A stretch of DNA of 64,000 nucleotides, taken from the NCBI GenBank assembly GCA_031769625.1, contig JAUIMM010000040.1, positions 12,340,501-12,404,500 of the forward strand, written 5' to 3'. The stretch comes from Taudactylus pleione (Eukaryota > Chordata > Amphibia > Anura > Myobatrachidae). Positions 11,692 through 23,575 of this stretch are shown here, piece after piece. Below the pieces are notes generated by a model that was not told the DNA's origin, did no database searches, and was given only the letters and a program-made list of their open reading frames with translations. Each line of letters begins with the position of its first letter. Position 1 is the stretch's first letter. The position numbers and the translations under genes were made by a program.

Positions 11692-12062
11692 GTCAACATC
11701 TTAACTGTCTGCATTCTTGTGTGGACATTACTGTATCTATGTCAACATAGTAAATGTCAATTTTATGACTGCATACCCAGAAAAGCCCTTCTGCATTCTA
11801 CATGGTCCAGTCTGCAGGTAGCAACATATTTCTGGCAATATCTTCTGCTACAAAGATTACCTGACTAACAATATATAGGGTAAGGCTTTTATTTCAAAAC
11901 AAAATGGTTGCTTCTATTATGCGCCTTTAAGCAAAACCCTATGATGACAAATGTACTTTCCAAAGTTTTGCTATGTACTCATAAAATAATATATTAAATT
12001 CTTTCTCTTTGCAAACAAGTTTATTATTTTTGCAGGAAACTAAAATTGTCTTTAGTTATAAC
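11692..12062. other. No identified feature
   Basis: The flank of the MITE continues the GTCAACA-rich repeat to about 11780. The rest is AT-rich sequence without recognisable content. Confidence 0.45.
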
Positions 12063-12984
12063 TGTCAGGACTGTGACTATCTCAGTACGTAAAGATAAAC
12101 TACATTTGCCAAAGTTCCATTGTGCTCGTTGGAGGAGCTATCCTGGTTGCTGGCGTTCCCCACATACAGGGGATAGAGAGTTAAAATGATCATCTGTCTC
12201 AAAGGTGTTGTCGGGCTGTGGGACTTCTGATTGCTTATTATTTCAAACCTGATTCCATTTGGGTCACATGTTGTGAACTTCCTATGGATCACTGGGCCTG
12301 ATTCAGAGCCGGACGCATGCGGCCATTCACTCGTAGTCCGTATGAATGGAAATATGTAAAACAAAGCACTCACACGTTTGTTCCCTCGTAGCTAGGCATC
12401 CGCCCCATATTCACCCAACCCCTCCTCTAGCTAGCGAGCGTTCAAAATAGCGAGCGCTCTACTCGTCTTTGGTTGATGTCTGCACTCGCACAAGTAATTT
12501 CCGGAAGTTGGCCTGTCAGTTTTCGATTGCCTTGTTTCTCGTTCGGCAAACATACTTGAATCGATTGGTGGCAATCACCATATTAAGTTACTTAATTGAA
12601 CCTCAAATGTTTTCAATCTAGTATTTTTTTTGAATGTCAATAAACTTTATTGTTTGATTTGTGTCACATTTGTTCCGCTGAATCTGTACGGTTATAAGGA
12701 CAAAGCAGATTTATAGTATAATTCCAAATAATGTTTACGTTATTAATGTTTTCCTTTTTGGTTTACAAACAGATTATATGGTTATTCTGTTTGTTCTGAC
12801 CTTTGCTAACGCATCTAAATGCATGAAGCCAATCATAAGTCCCAATATATTTTTTTGGGTTTTTCACATGACTCACACATTAACCAATAGAATTGTTCCT
12901 TTTAATTATGAAAGTACATTAGCCAATCAGATTTTTCTTGTACCTTTATTAAAACCGTTTTGTGTGAAAAAAATCATTGCCATC

Positions 12985-14304
12985 ATGAGAGCCAGTGCGT
13001 TCACACGGCGTGAGTTGCTGGTCCTTACTGAGGTAATGAACCAGCGAATCACCACACGACCGCCCCCCCATCACTAATGTAATGAAAAGGCGGGTGTACA
13101 CGGAGGTGCGGCGTCGTCTGCGCTCCATGGGCTACCGCCGGAACATCGGCCAATTGGTCACCCCGCCTGCTCGAGTCTCTCCGGCTGCGTAACCATCGGC
13201 GTAAGTGTATATGTGAATGGTTTAATCTTAATCTTATTTGCATAATGTACTTTGTTACTGTAATGCGTGTGCATGTTTGCAATATGGCCTTGTTTTGTAA
13301 TAAATTATACCTTGTATTTGTGTATGTGAATGTAGGATTTAAAAAAAAAAAAACAATTTAAAAATGTATGTCAGTTTAGTTAATCTTTTGAACTATCCAT
13401 CATTTAGGTCAAGAGGGGATAGTGAGGTGGAGAAGAAGGCCGGCCCGACCCCTATCCCCCATTCCAACCCTCTCTTCCCCTGCCCACTCCTCCCCAAATT
13501 CTCCACCCTCCCCTGACCTTGCCATCCATATTTCCCCTCCCTCTCCTGGCCCCCAATCCCAAACCACTCCTCCCTCCCCTGTCATACCCATCCATTTTGC
13601 GACTCCCTCCCCTGATCCACCCTCTCCATGTTCCACACCCTCATCAGTTTCCCAAATCACCCCTCCCACATCACATGTCCATTGGCCATCATCATCTGAG
13701 GATGAGCTTGGCCACTCTGCCCCAGTTCTGGATGCTGCAGGTATTTTTTTTTTTTTTGGTGGAAGTAATGTTTTTAATTGTTCCCTTTATGCATACACTG
13801 TGGTTTGTTTGTTTTTTTGGACATTATATTTCTTTTTGATCCATTTTATATGATTTTTAAATTTGCCCTGTGTACCTAAAAAATTCTGTTTAGTACAAAT
13901 CTGCTTTTTTTTAAAAAAAAAAGTTGGTTTAACCTTGCACATATGACACATGCCAAACCACTACCACTTGTGTCTTTCCTGTTTTTAAATTAATTTTAAC
14001 ATTGTCAACTTGTGTTAGGCTTACTTCATATGCAAATGTTTTAGTTATATCCACTTTTTTTTTTTTTTTTACATTTGCTTTGTGTTTGAAGGTTTACAAT
14101 GTGGAGTTTATTTTAATAAATGTGAAATGTTTGCCCCATTTTGCATGGTATCTTATCTTATTTTATATGTTAATCCTAATGACCATTATCAATAATATTA
14201 ATGTCTACATTTTAGTAATACACACATTCTCTTTCAACAGAGGCACAGATGCAGACTGATGCAGTCTTCGAGGAGCTTGGGCGTCTGCGTGTGGCCACAT
14301 TATA
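12985..14304 (+). pseudogene. Second Myb/SANT-like gene of the Harbinger, decayed
   Basis: Exon 1 (from ATG 12985 to the donor GTAAGT at about 13200) gives RASAFTRRELLVLTEV. In another frame it gives RRVYTEVRRRLRSMGYRRNIGQL, as expected for a Myb/SANT-like DNA-binding fold with frameshifts between the parts. Exon 2 (13408-13740; acceptor CATTTAG, donor AG/GTATTT) is open and very rich in Pro and Ser, ending SSSEDELGHSAPVLDAAG. Exon 3 (about 14241-14304; acceptor CTTTCAACAG) gives QMQTDAVFEELGRLRVATL and a stop. The exons are inferred from splice consensus and phase. The Myb assignment is tentative because exon 1 is broken. Confidence 0.45.
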
Positions 14305-15176
14305 GGAATCCTCATGTGCTTGGACCATTTGTTGGCCTTAAGGAGGCCCTAATTGTGCCTTTTTTTGTTTGATGGAGTTGTTCATTTTTTTGTCCAAAAA
14401 TAAAACAAAAAAAAATGTAATAAGTCTCTTTTCTTGCCTCTAACATTTTAATCCCTGTATAAATAATAAGTTTGCATTTTTGGAATGTGTTTTGACATGT
14501 TGAAAAGGAATATTTGGGAACACCAAGTAATTTGGAAAGTGGTCATTTTAATACCATTACATTTAATAAGAATTTTTGCAAATTCCTTAACACACATTTT
14601 TTTTTTTAGGGATGCATTTACATAAATGTGTTTGTATTAGTCTTTCCCTCCATACTGCTTAGCCATAATACCTTTTGTTATTCCCAAAAACTTTAAATTA
14701 TTTAAAAAAACCTGTGTAAAAAGTGAATTCCTTTAAATACATTTTAGCCACTTTTTCAACAGTTTTCACTTGGGACAAAATTAAGAAGCTATTGTCCCGT
14801 TTTTTCTATAAAAAATTTAGGATAACTTATTGTTAAAAAAAACAAACACATTTTTCCAAACAAACATTTAATAAACACAACACAAACACCCTTAATATAC
14901 ATTTTAAAAAAAGGACATCAAGAACTGGATGTAGCATGCCAACATGTTTCCACAATTCATGGTAATAATTCATTTGTCAAGATGTCAAATCCCAATTTGG
15001 TACATATTTGTCACAGTCGTTTATTTTCAGGTAGTATGCAGGTTGTTTATTTGTTGGTAAAAAAAAGAGAAGAAAAATTAAAATTAAAGACCACATTTGA
15101 AATTTAACAGTCCAAAAAATAAAAAAAACATGTTTGATTAACTAAATGTTTGAAATAAATTACCTGAAAAAACGTT

Positions 15177-16285
15177 TCACACTACCTCATCACGTATGGC
15201 CCCCCCAGACACTCTCCTCTGACCAACCTCGGGGGGGCCATCCTCAGGCAAGGCATCCTCTGGCTGCATTGGGACACTACTCCTTATGGCGATGTTGTGA
15301 AATATCCCACACAGGGCCACAATTTTGGAAACCATAGCTGGCAAATACATTAGGTCACCACCAGAGTGGTGGAGGCATATAAATCGGCCTTTTAAAAGGC
15401 CAATGCAGTGCTCCACCACCTGCCTGGTGGCAGTAAGTGTGGAATTATATTGACTTTGTGGCCCTGGTGTAGGAACCAAATAAGGAGTGAGCAGCCAGGG
15501 TGTGCAAGGGTAACCACTGTCTCCTATGAAAAAAAAAACATCAGTACCATTTCTAAGTCAACAGTGTTTGTTTTTTAAAATTAAGGGTACCACTTACCCA
15601 GAAGCCACTCATCACCAGCTTGTAGGTTGTTTAATTTGTTCCAAAGCCCTGATTGTTGGATGACAAATGAATCATGTGCACTTCCTGGAAATTTGGCATT
15701 CAGGGACAGGATCTGGAGGGAGGCATCATATACCACCATTACATTCATTGAATGGAAATGTTTTTGTTTCCTAAATATTGCCTCCAGCACTGCTGGAGGC
15801 TGAAGTGGTATGTGAGTGCCGTCCACAACCCCTATGATGTGTGGGAACCCTGCAATTTCGATACATTTCTGCTTAACCACATTAAAGGACCCCATATCCA
15901 ATGGCATATTAATAAAATGATGGATGTGCTTAAATAGGGCATCCATTACTGCCCTCAGGATCCTTGAAAAGGAGGATTGGGAAATTCCCACAACTATGCC
16001 GACTGTGGTCTGGAAGGATCCTGAGGCACAAAAATGTAACACTGACAGTAACTGCGTAAGTGGTGGTATTGCTGTTGGATTGTTAATTTGCCTTTCAATA
16101 TCATTCTCTATTAATGAAAGAGTGTCTAGGATGATTTGGGGTGGTAGGCGATAACGCCTTAAGACCACATCATCAGGCATTCCAAAAAGGGTGACACATG
16201 TTCGAAATATCTGGAGCCTTGTACGCCTACGAGGCCTATGCCTAGGAGGATGTCCAGGTTGGTCGGGGTCGGGGACCATCGCCAC
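15177..16285 (-). CDS. HARBI1-like Harbinger transposase (two exons)
   Basis: Exon 1 runs 16285-15598 and exon 2 runs 15523-15177 on the minus strand. The intron has a GTAAGT donor and a TCATAG acceptor. The splice joins phase to create LLGDSGYP, a hallmark of the family, which supports the model. The spliced protein is about 344 aa, the usual HARBI1/PIF length. The likely catalytic triad is Asp in GVVDGTHI, Asp in GSAHDSFV or GDSGYP, and Glu in RQVVEHCIGLLKGRF. A helical DNA-binding segment (SFQTTVGIVVGISQSSFSRIL) precedes it. No stop or frameshift was seen. The enzyme would excise and insert elements with GGGCCTGATTCAG ends, together with a Myb-like partner. Confidence 0.9.
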
Positions 16286-16565
16286 TATAATTTGCCCAAC
16301 ATCAATCTGAAATGTTAGACAATGTAGTTATTTTTTCGAAATTTAAGAATGTTAAAATATACTTATCTTTTTTTCATATTAAGAAGAATCTTACACGGTA
16401 GGGCAGTGACATCTTGCAGTAAACCTACGATTTAGAATTTCCATATAAATAATGTAAACATTTTTCAAAAAACAAGACAGGCTAAGGCTAAAATATCAAG
16501 AATGCATGCACTACACAGATGATGTTGAGTTATTCTTGGATTTTACATGAAAATTGTAATGTACA

Positions 16566-16893
16566 CTTACCCCACAGACAGAAGATGTTCAAACTATACG
16601 CAATACATTTTACAAAATAACGCTTAATGGTACGCTTAACCCACAGACAGGAGATGTTCAAACTATACGCAATACATTTAAAATGTAACGCTTAATGGTA
16701 CGCTTAACCCACAGATAGGAGATGTTCAAACTATACGCAATACATTTAAAATTTAACGCTTAATGGTACGCTTAACCCACAGATAGGAGATGTTCAAACT
16801 ATATACAATACATTTTACAAAATAACGCTTAATGGTATGCTTAACCCATAGACAGGAGATGATCAAACTATACACAATACATTTAAAATTTTT
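16566..16893. repeat. 68-bp tandem repeat between divergent Harbinger genes
   Basis: Four complete units and one partial unit of 68-69 bp, each starting CTTAACCCACAGA and containing GATGTTCAAACTATA and AACGCTTAATGG, lie head to tail. They sit between the transposase start (16285, minus) and the Myb-like gene start (17499, plus), in the presumed shared promoter region. Units differ by only a few substitutions. Confidence 0.85.
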
Positions 16894-17498
16894 CCTAAAA
16901 AAAAACATTTCAAAAACAACATGTTTTTAGGTACACCTATCTGCATAGCGTGACCCCTTAAATAAACATGAAAAATTTTGAAAAATAACGGGTTATAATG
17001 TATGAAAAAAAAACACTTACCGCACAAAGACGAACACACCAAAATAAACGAAATCCCAAACACCAAACAAAAAAAATCCAAAACCTAAATAAAAGCAAAG
17101 TAAACATGTATTAACATTAAAAATTAAAAAAATATTTGCAAGTTATAATCGACCCAAAATAAAAAAAAACTTACCTCCAAAAATAAGAAAAATTTGTGAA
17201 ACAAAAAATACGCAAAAATGCGAACGAAAATAACCAAACAAAACAAAACTCTCCCAAAAACCTCCAAACTCTCCTCCAAAAACCACGACTCTGACTCACT
17301 CTCAAACTCCAAAGCCAACTCCAACAATAACCACTCCAAACAATCCACCCCGAAACAAGGCCACAAAAAAGCCTTAAATAGCCAGAACTTTCCCGCTCAA
17401 ATCAATGACGCACAATAGATGCGCCCGTATAATGCACATGCATCTATAAAAATGTCACAAGAGCCCACAATGGGTCTGCTGAATTCAAGTGTTTCATC

Positions 17499-18838
17499 AT
17501 GTCCACTGAACAACAGCAAAGCCAAAATCCAGGACCTCACAGTAAGTAGCTCAAAAATTAAAGTTACCAAAAAAAAAGACAAGTAATGTTTTTGTATAAA
17601 TTTTTTGAAAGGTGTTGAGACTGAGAATGAGGAGGCTGCGGGGCCTAGTACCCAGGCCAGGGCCAAACGCAAAAGGCAGCCTCAATTCACAAAAAAGGAG
17701 ATGGAGGCTTTGGTGCAAAAGTGCATTGATAACCTGATACAGGCACCCCGAAATATGGGTGCAACCCAGAAATGGAAACTGTGGGAGGAAATAGCCAGTG
17801 CTGTCAATGGGGTTGGTGACTTTGTCCGTTCAACCAAAGAGGTCAAACGCTGGTACGTAAATGCTGTAACCTATTTCCAAATTTTTTTTTATTAAGAAAA
17901 AATCTAACCCTACATTTTTTAACAACAGATGGAGCAACTTCAAATATCGGCTAAAACAAAAATTGGCAGATAGGGCTAGGCATGCAGGGGGGACAGGTGG
18001 TGGGCCAATCCCTGTGTCATTGGAGCTAACAGATTTGGAGGAGCTGGCACAGGGGTGTGTGCAGGAAGAGGAGGTGTTTGGCATGTCCAACATGGACACA
18101 GACATGCCAGACTTTGCGGCTCCACATGTTGCCGCAGGTAAAAATTTATGAAAATTATATTAAAAATGTAGAAGCAAAGTTTCTAATTTACTAATTTCAT
18201 TAGTTTTCTATCTTTTCCACACAGGCACAGAAGAGGACGAGTCTGCTCCAGAGGTGAGCTTTGGCTGCAGTAGATCTGCTGGCTCCGCAGGGGAGGAAGC
18301 AGTATATCCGGCTGGGGACCCTGTGGAAGACAGTCCAGGGCATTCCCCCTCACAGGCAGTGGCCCTCCTCACAGATCTCAATGAAAAAACGGATAAGAAC
18401 ACCGAGATTCTGATGAGGATGGACACCAATCTGCTACGGGTGGCGGACATCCTGGAGGAAAATGCTGCGGCCAATGTGAGAATAGCAAATGCCCTGGAGC
18501 AGCTCGTCCGCCTGCGCATGTTGGAGCCACCCTCCCTTCCTGACGGAACATCAGGGCCCTCCACCTCTGGCGCAACATCGGCTATCCCTCAAAATGTGCC
18601 TAGCCCTATCCCTAGGCCAGAGGCAACAACATCTACCTCTGCCAGGCCAGGTGCAGGAGCACACGGACAAAGTATGCTCCCAGCAACACCAGGCCAAGCA
18701 GATGAAAAGGCGTTGACAGCACTGGCTAATTTCCACAAAATCCATCTCTGTGTTTGCCCCATATTTGGCCACACCAAAACCTCCATCTCCTTTCTTGTGA
18801 ATTTTTTAATTTGTAAGATTTTTTATTTGTGCAAATGA
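17499..18838 (+). CDS. Harbinger Myb/SANT-like DNA-binding protein (four exons)
   Basis: Exon 1 (17499-17541) encodes MSTEQQQSQNPGPH and ends at GTAAGT. Exon 2 (17612-17852) joins in phase and carries a basic stretch (ARAKRKRQPQ) and FTKKEMEALVQKCID ... KWKLWEEIASAVNGVG, a Myb/SANT-like domain. Exon 3 (17929-18137) gives WSNFKYRLKQKLADRARHAGG plus an acidic linker. Exon 4 (from 18225) has heptad-like LTDLNEKTDKNTEILMRMD ... ALEQLVRLRML, a likely coiled coil, then a Ser/Thr/Pro tail. In Harbinger elements such a protein binds the ends and brings the transposase to DNA. The simple exon 2/3 splice would create a TGA, so either another junction is used or the gene has one lesion. The 3' end is uncertain. 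Confidence 0.75.
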
Positions 18839-20139
18839 CAATATTTTCCTTTTTGGCTGACCCCAAAAAAATGAATATTTCTACAAATTACATTAATAAA
18901 AATTTTTTGCAAATCAAAAAAACATAAAAAAAAATGTTTGATATTTCTTTATCAACTGGGTAAAAGGGACTGCAACAAACATACTTAAATACATGAGAAA
19001 ATATTTGCACCCAAAAAAAAAACCCAACAGGTAAGTAAACAATAACACAAGCTAAGCAATTAGTAGGTGATTATCTTTGTGTATTTAAAACAAAAACAAA
19101 CAAACACAGGTGATTGGTGTTGTGCTCTAAAATAACTAAGGAAATGTGCCAACAACATGCGTATGAAATATAGCAAATAAAACAATCACATTTCAAATAA
19201 CATAACAAATGAAACATTTATTAGGTGATTGCTGTTGTAATTTCCAAACATACAAACAAATAGGATCACAACATGCGTTCCAAATTTAGCTAATAAATCA
19301 GGGCCATTGCACATCACATTATAACAAGTGATCCAATTATTAGGTGATTGGTCTTGTGCCTTATTCAGGAGAATAGCAAATCATTGATTCGCTAAGGGAG
19401 CTACGAAGACACCATCATCTTTGCGAGATCCAATACCCTACCACAAGCTGAACGAGCAGTCATAATGGAAACTGGATCACACAGTGACGTATCACAACTT
19501 CCGTTCAAATATTGCGCTTGCACAAGATAATTAATGTACGCCCAAAAAACAGCTTGACACGCCTGCATTTTCAAATCTCCACCCCCGTCACCACCCATAA
19601 ACGCACCATTCTGTCAATCAAATTACATAGGTCACTTCCTGCTCGCTGTGTATATGAGCAAATGAAAACTGACCGCAAAGATACAGCTGCACATACGCAG
19701 TGATAACTGGACGCATGCGTGGTTGGAAACTATCGATGCGTACGAGCGAACAAAGAATTGCGTCCGGCTCTGAATCAGGCCCACAGACCCATAGTATAAA
19801 GCCTGTTGCTAACTGTGTCTCAGTGTCTGTGCAATTTTACTTTCAGATCTTTCTTGGACTCCTTCCATATCCGCACTGTGCCTGTGGTTTGCTGTGGACT
19901 TTGCTATATCTCTGCCCATGTTCCGGTTAAACTTCTGATACTGGTTGCCAGCTGTACTACAGAGCTCAGCATTGCCATTGCTTAACTATCGTTATCCTGC
20001 TCCATCACTGTGCTTGCATCTCCTGCTGGATTATTTACTCTGTCTTTTGTCTTTTGTCTTCTACTTCCATGGACATTGAACTCACCTTTACTACAGTTAT
20101 CAACTGCACCATTACAGTTACCGTCGCTGGACCCTTCAT

Positions 20140-20512
20140 GCATTGCGGGGCTCAACCCCACTCTAGATCCCCGTTACACCACAGGGCTCAACCCTGCTCT
20201 GGACCTTTACTACATCGTGGGGCTCAACCCTGTCCTGGATCTTCACTACATCACAGGGCTCAACCCTGCTCCAGATCTTTACTACATCACGGGGCTCAAC
20301 CCTGTCATGGATCTTCACTACATCACAGGGTTCAACCCTGTCACGGATCTTCACTGCATCACAGGACTCAACCCTGCTTCACATCACAGGGCTCAACACT
20401 GGCTCAGATTCTCACCATGTCTCAGGGCTCAACCCTGTTCCGGATCTTCACTACTTTGCAGGGCTCAACAACCCTGTTCCAGATTTTCATCACGCTACAG
20501 GGCTCAACCTAG
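20140..20512 (+). repeat. 36-bp minisatellite
   Basis: Roughly ten units built on GGGCTCAACCCTGxxxTGGA and CTTCACTACATCACA follow one another. The 36-bp period keeps the frame open, giving repeated GLNPVLDLHYIT. It looks like an LTR-internal minisatellite, as in the LTR at 32179, and the open frame is probably a by-product of the period. Confidence 0.85.
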
Positions 20513-20810
20513 TAATGTCCTTTATACCATCCTGAGGTCTTAGCCTCATATTGGACTTGGGGTTCCCCACCACATTAGTATCAGAGACTTTATTTACATA
20601 TGGGGGTTTACTCCTATATTGATTACTGCATATCTGGACTTCTGTATTGTTGTGAAATGTTGCTATATATTTGCCTGTGAATAAATTCTATTTACGTTTA
20701 TTCCATGTTACTGAGATTCCATGAACAGGTCATTCCTAAAGCCACCGCAGTTTATAGTGCACAGTAGGCCTGATTCCTTCCAGGAGTCTCAAGTGTCGGC
20801 AGCAGCGACA

Positions 20811-22334
20811 AGAACATTTGAATGGATGTATTTTACTTTTACCTGTATTCTGTATGGAAACAAGGTAATCTCTCACACATTTTATTGTACAGCAATAAAC
20901 ATAATGCCCAAACATTTTATTTAAGCATCTACATCCTCCTGGCAGAGTGCAGTGCAGTTACCTTACCTGACCCTGGATCAGAATGAGTTATTCCTTTAGC
21001 CAGAGACTCTGTATGGAGAGATAATAATTATCAACAGAATGTCAAATGTAGAATGATGTAGTTTCCCTATTGGTAACAGCATTCTAGTGAATAAAGTGGT
21101 CCCTGGCAGCACTGATATACTGTCATGTCAGAGTATGTAATACTTTTACAAATATGTCTGAAAGTATTACAATTTGCTCCTTCATATAAGAGTATGTAAG
21201 CTGTATCGCCTTATTTACTGTATACAAATGTTTCTTTAAGCTCTGGAGATATTTACTGCCAGTCAGGACTGTGGTAACCAATGTGGTCTGGTGAATATCA
21301 ACAAACAGCCAATGAATAAATTGAGAACACAACATTCATTGCCATTGTTTTGCATACAGCTATAAACTGAATCCTAATGAAACCATTCATTTGTGCTGTA
21401 TATCGACTAGTTTAGTTTCAATAAATTCTACTGGGATTAAGTACAAAAATGATCCTGTGAACAGCCTGCGAGAGAAAGAAGTGAAAAGCCTGGGACTTGG
21501 AGTGTCGCCATTAATTCATCCAACAGAATCAAACAAAAGAGTCCAAGCAGTACTTACCAACTATAAGACAAAGGTATTTCTTTACGAAGTGGTGGCTTTT
21601 GTAATCTGCAGCTTCCCGGTGGGTTGGAGGTGAAAATTTTAAACGGCACTTGCAGTCAGTGTAAAGCACGCCGGGATTTGTACTTAAAGCCCCAAATATT
21701 CATTGAGTAAAAACACAATAATGATGTTAGCATAGCACCTGATGAAGTTTGAAACTTACCATGGATATATAACTGTTCTAGCATAGCATTTGATTTTTTT
21801 ATAGACTAGACCAGACTATTTATGACATATATTCTACTACATTGGTTACAGCATGGAGTCTGGCAATGTAATATGCACACCAGCACAATAATAGGTAAGT
21901 CCTGCTAATATTTAGACTGTGTAGTGCAGCTTTGGTTCATTTTTGAGGTGTGGGTCCCCCTAGATTGCTTTGCTGATCTGCTTCAGGGCACCGCAGTATA
22001 ACACATTTTCCTTTAACACATTTTAATACTTCACTGTCTGTTTCCTTTATATATATATGTATTTCACTTTTTTATTTTTATTTTTATGCTTTATATGCGG
22101 CCAGCGGCTGCTCTTAACACTTCACTTTTCTTATTAGAGCGGTGCTTTGGGGTGGATTGGCTGGGCTAGTTTGGGGGTGTCTTGTGCTCTGGATTTGGGC
22201 CTTAGTATGTTAGGGACAAGAGGTTACCCTATTTATGACATATATCTGCTTTTAAAACACATCAGTAAATGCAGGAATAAAATAGCATTTATATTTTTAA
22301 ATGATGCACAAGGATCTGGAAACTTCATAGTCTA
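20811..22334. other. No identified feature
   Basis: No coding domain, terminal repeat or target duplication was recognised here. A short (TA)n lies at about 22048-22060. The region may be unique or very old repeat sequence. Confidence 0.5.
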
Positions 22335-23110
22335 GTGACCAGAAATATTTTTATTCTTGATTACCAGTTATTTGTATAGTGCACACATTTCCTCAGTGCT
22401 TTACAGAGAGTATATGAGGATTCACATCAGTCCCTACCCCAGTGGAGCTTACAATCTATGGGCCTGATTCAGACCCGGTTGCAAGCGCTGAGCGCTCGCA
22501 ACCGGGTCGATGGTGGCCCAGAGCACATGCGCACGACGGAGCCGGCTCCGTCATGCGCATGCGCAAGACCCGGATAGTGACGGGCACTCCGTCGCTCTGG
22601 GTCTCGCAACAAAGGGGGCGAACTGTCGATGTTGAGTGACAGCTCGCCCCCTTTGGTGGGTGGGCCGGGGGGGGTGGCTGACCAAACGGAGGCGTTCCAA
22701 TGAGAACGCCTGTCGTTTGGGGGCGGCCCCACTGACATCACAAGTGATGTCAGTGGAGAGATTCCGGCTCTGTTAGAGCCTAAATCTCTTTGGGGCTTCC
22801 GGCCATGAGACCCTACCATGAGGGTCTCGTCGCAAGCCCGATGGTCGCGATGGTCTTGACCATCGCGACCATCATCATGGCCGCTCGCAATAGATGTGGG
22901 TGATCACCCACAGCTATGCGAGCGGCCAGGAGGCCGTTCTAAAAAAAAATGCCCGGCTCTGATTCAGAGCCAGCGGCTCTGAATCAGGCCCTATGTTAAC
23001 TACCACATGCTCACACACATACACACTAGGGTTAATTTTTGTTGGGGGCCACTTAATCTACCAGTATATTTTTGGAGTGTGGGAGGAGAACCTGATTAGT
23101 GTACACAGGA
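22335..23110 (-). mobile_element. SINE 3' part, interrupted by a MITE
   Basis: Read on the minus strand, 23110-22995 followed by 22457-22335 matches the 3' half of the SINE at 56268-56579. Shared words include TGTAAGCTCCACTGGGG, ACCCTAGTGTGTATG and CACTGAGGAAATGTGTG near a TATACAAAT tail. The tRNA-like head is absent. The MITE at 22460-22991 sits in the middle. Confidence 0.65.
22460..22991. mobile_element. Harbinger MITE variant, 532 bp
   Basis: The ends GGGCCTGATTCAGACCCGG and GGCTCTGAATCAGGCCC are flanked by TAT duplications (22457-22459, 22992-22994). The interior is GC-rich and differs from the 598-bp MITEs, with several hairpins such as TGGTCGCGATGG/CCATCGCGACCA at 22840-22872. It is a second subfamily using the same ends. 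Confidence 0.88.
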
Positions 23111-23123
23111 CTATGGGTCTAGG

Positions 23124-23465
23124 CAGGGCCGGATTGATGGCCACATGGGCCTGGAGCTGAAAATGACCAAAGGGCCTATTATGAGAAGCAGAGGAGGTGT
23201 GACCAGTGCTGTGTGGGTGTGGCCAGTGCCATGTGGGCATGTACCCCCTATACTCTCTGCTCCAATGTCTCCCTAAATAAGTAAAAGGAAAAAAATCCTT
23301 CATTTTGTGAGGTAAATAGAAATACAAATTTACTACTTATGATTTATGGCTGACCGTGTGGAGAGCAGATGGCCAGTCAACATCATGTTGTCATGACAAT
23401 GGGCCTATTTTTATGTGGAGGCCTGGAGCTGTAGCTCCATCCGCCCCATTGTTAATCTGGCCCTG
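23124..23465. mobile_element. hAT-type MITE, 342 bp
   Basis: It starts CAGGGCCGGATTGATGG and ends CCATTGTTAATCTGGCCCTG, imperfect inverted repeats. The octamer GGTCTAGG flanks it on both sides (23116-23123 and 23466-23473). An 8-bp duplication with CAG...CTG ends is the hAT signature. It is non-coding. Confidence 0.9.
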
Positions 23466-23575
23466 GGTCTAGGCCTGAAAATTATCAAAGAACTATTGTG
23501 AGGAGATGAGTTGTGACTTGTTCTGTTTTGGGGTGGTCAGTGCCATGTACACCCACTACAAATATATATGTAAAG

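Larger units (their letters stand above)
12294..19782. mobile_element. PIF/Harbinger element, 7.5 kb, with transposase and Myb-like genes
   Basis: The termini are GGGCCTGATTCAGAGCCGGACGC and its inverse, the inverted repeat shared with the MITEs of this window. The flanking trinucleotides are ACT (12291-12293) and ACA (19783-19785), one mismatch from a 3-bp duplication. Inside are a minus-strand HARBI1-like transposase and a divergently oriented Myb/SANT-like gene, the two proteins Harbinger elements need. A second, decayed Myb-like gene lies at the left. The transposase reads intact, so this may be a recently or still competent source element. Long AT-rich non-coding stretches (14310-15170, 18840-19390) make it larger than most Harbingers. 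Confidence 0.88.
12063..20810 (+). mobile_element. Probable solo LTR split by Harbinger insertion
   Basis: TGTCAGGACTGTGAC at 12063 has the look of a Ty3/Gypsy LTR start. After removal of the Harbinger (12294-19782) the sequence continues from 19783 through a 36-bp minisatellite and an AATAAA near 20680. It ends ...GCAGCGACA at 20810, giving an LTR of about 1.25 kb. The flanking 5-mers are ATAAC and AGAAC, one mismatch from a target duplication. The layout (TGTCAG start, in-frame minisatellite, GACA end) parallels the LTRs at 32179 and 38113. No internal genes are present. Confidence 0.4.

Noticed and set aside
13409..13669. Minus-strand Gly-rich ORF
   Set aside because: It is the antisense of the Pro/Ser-rich exon of the left Harbinger gene.
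20010..20543. 177-aa repeat protein (GLNPVLDLHYIT units)
   Set aside because: The 36-bp minisatellite explains it; the context is a probable LTR and no gene signals were seen.
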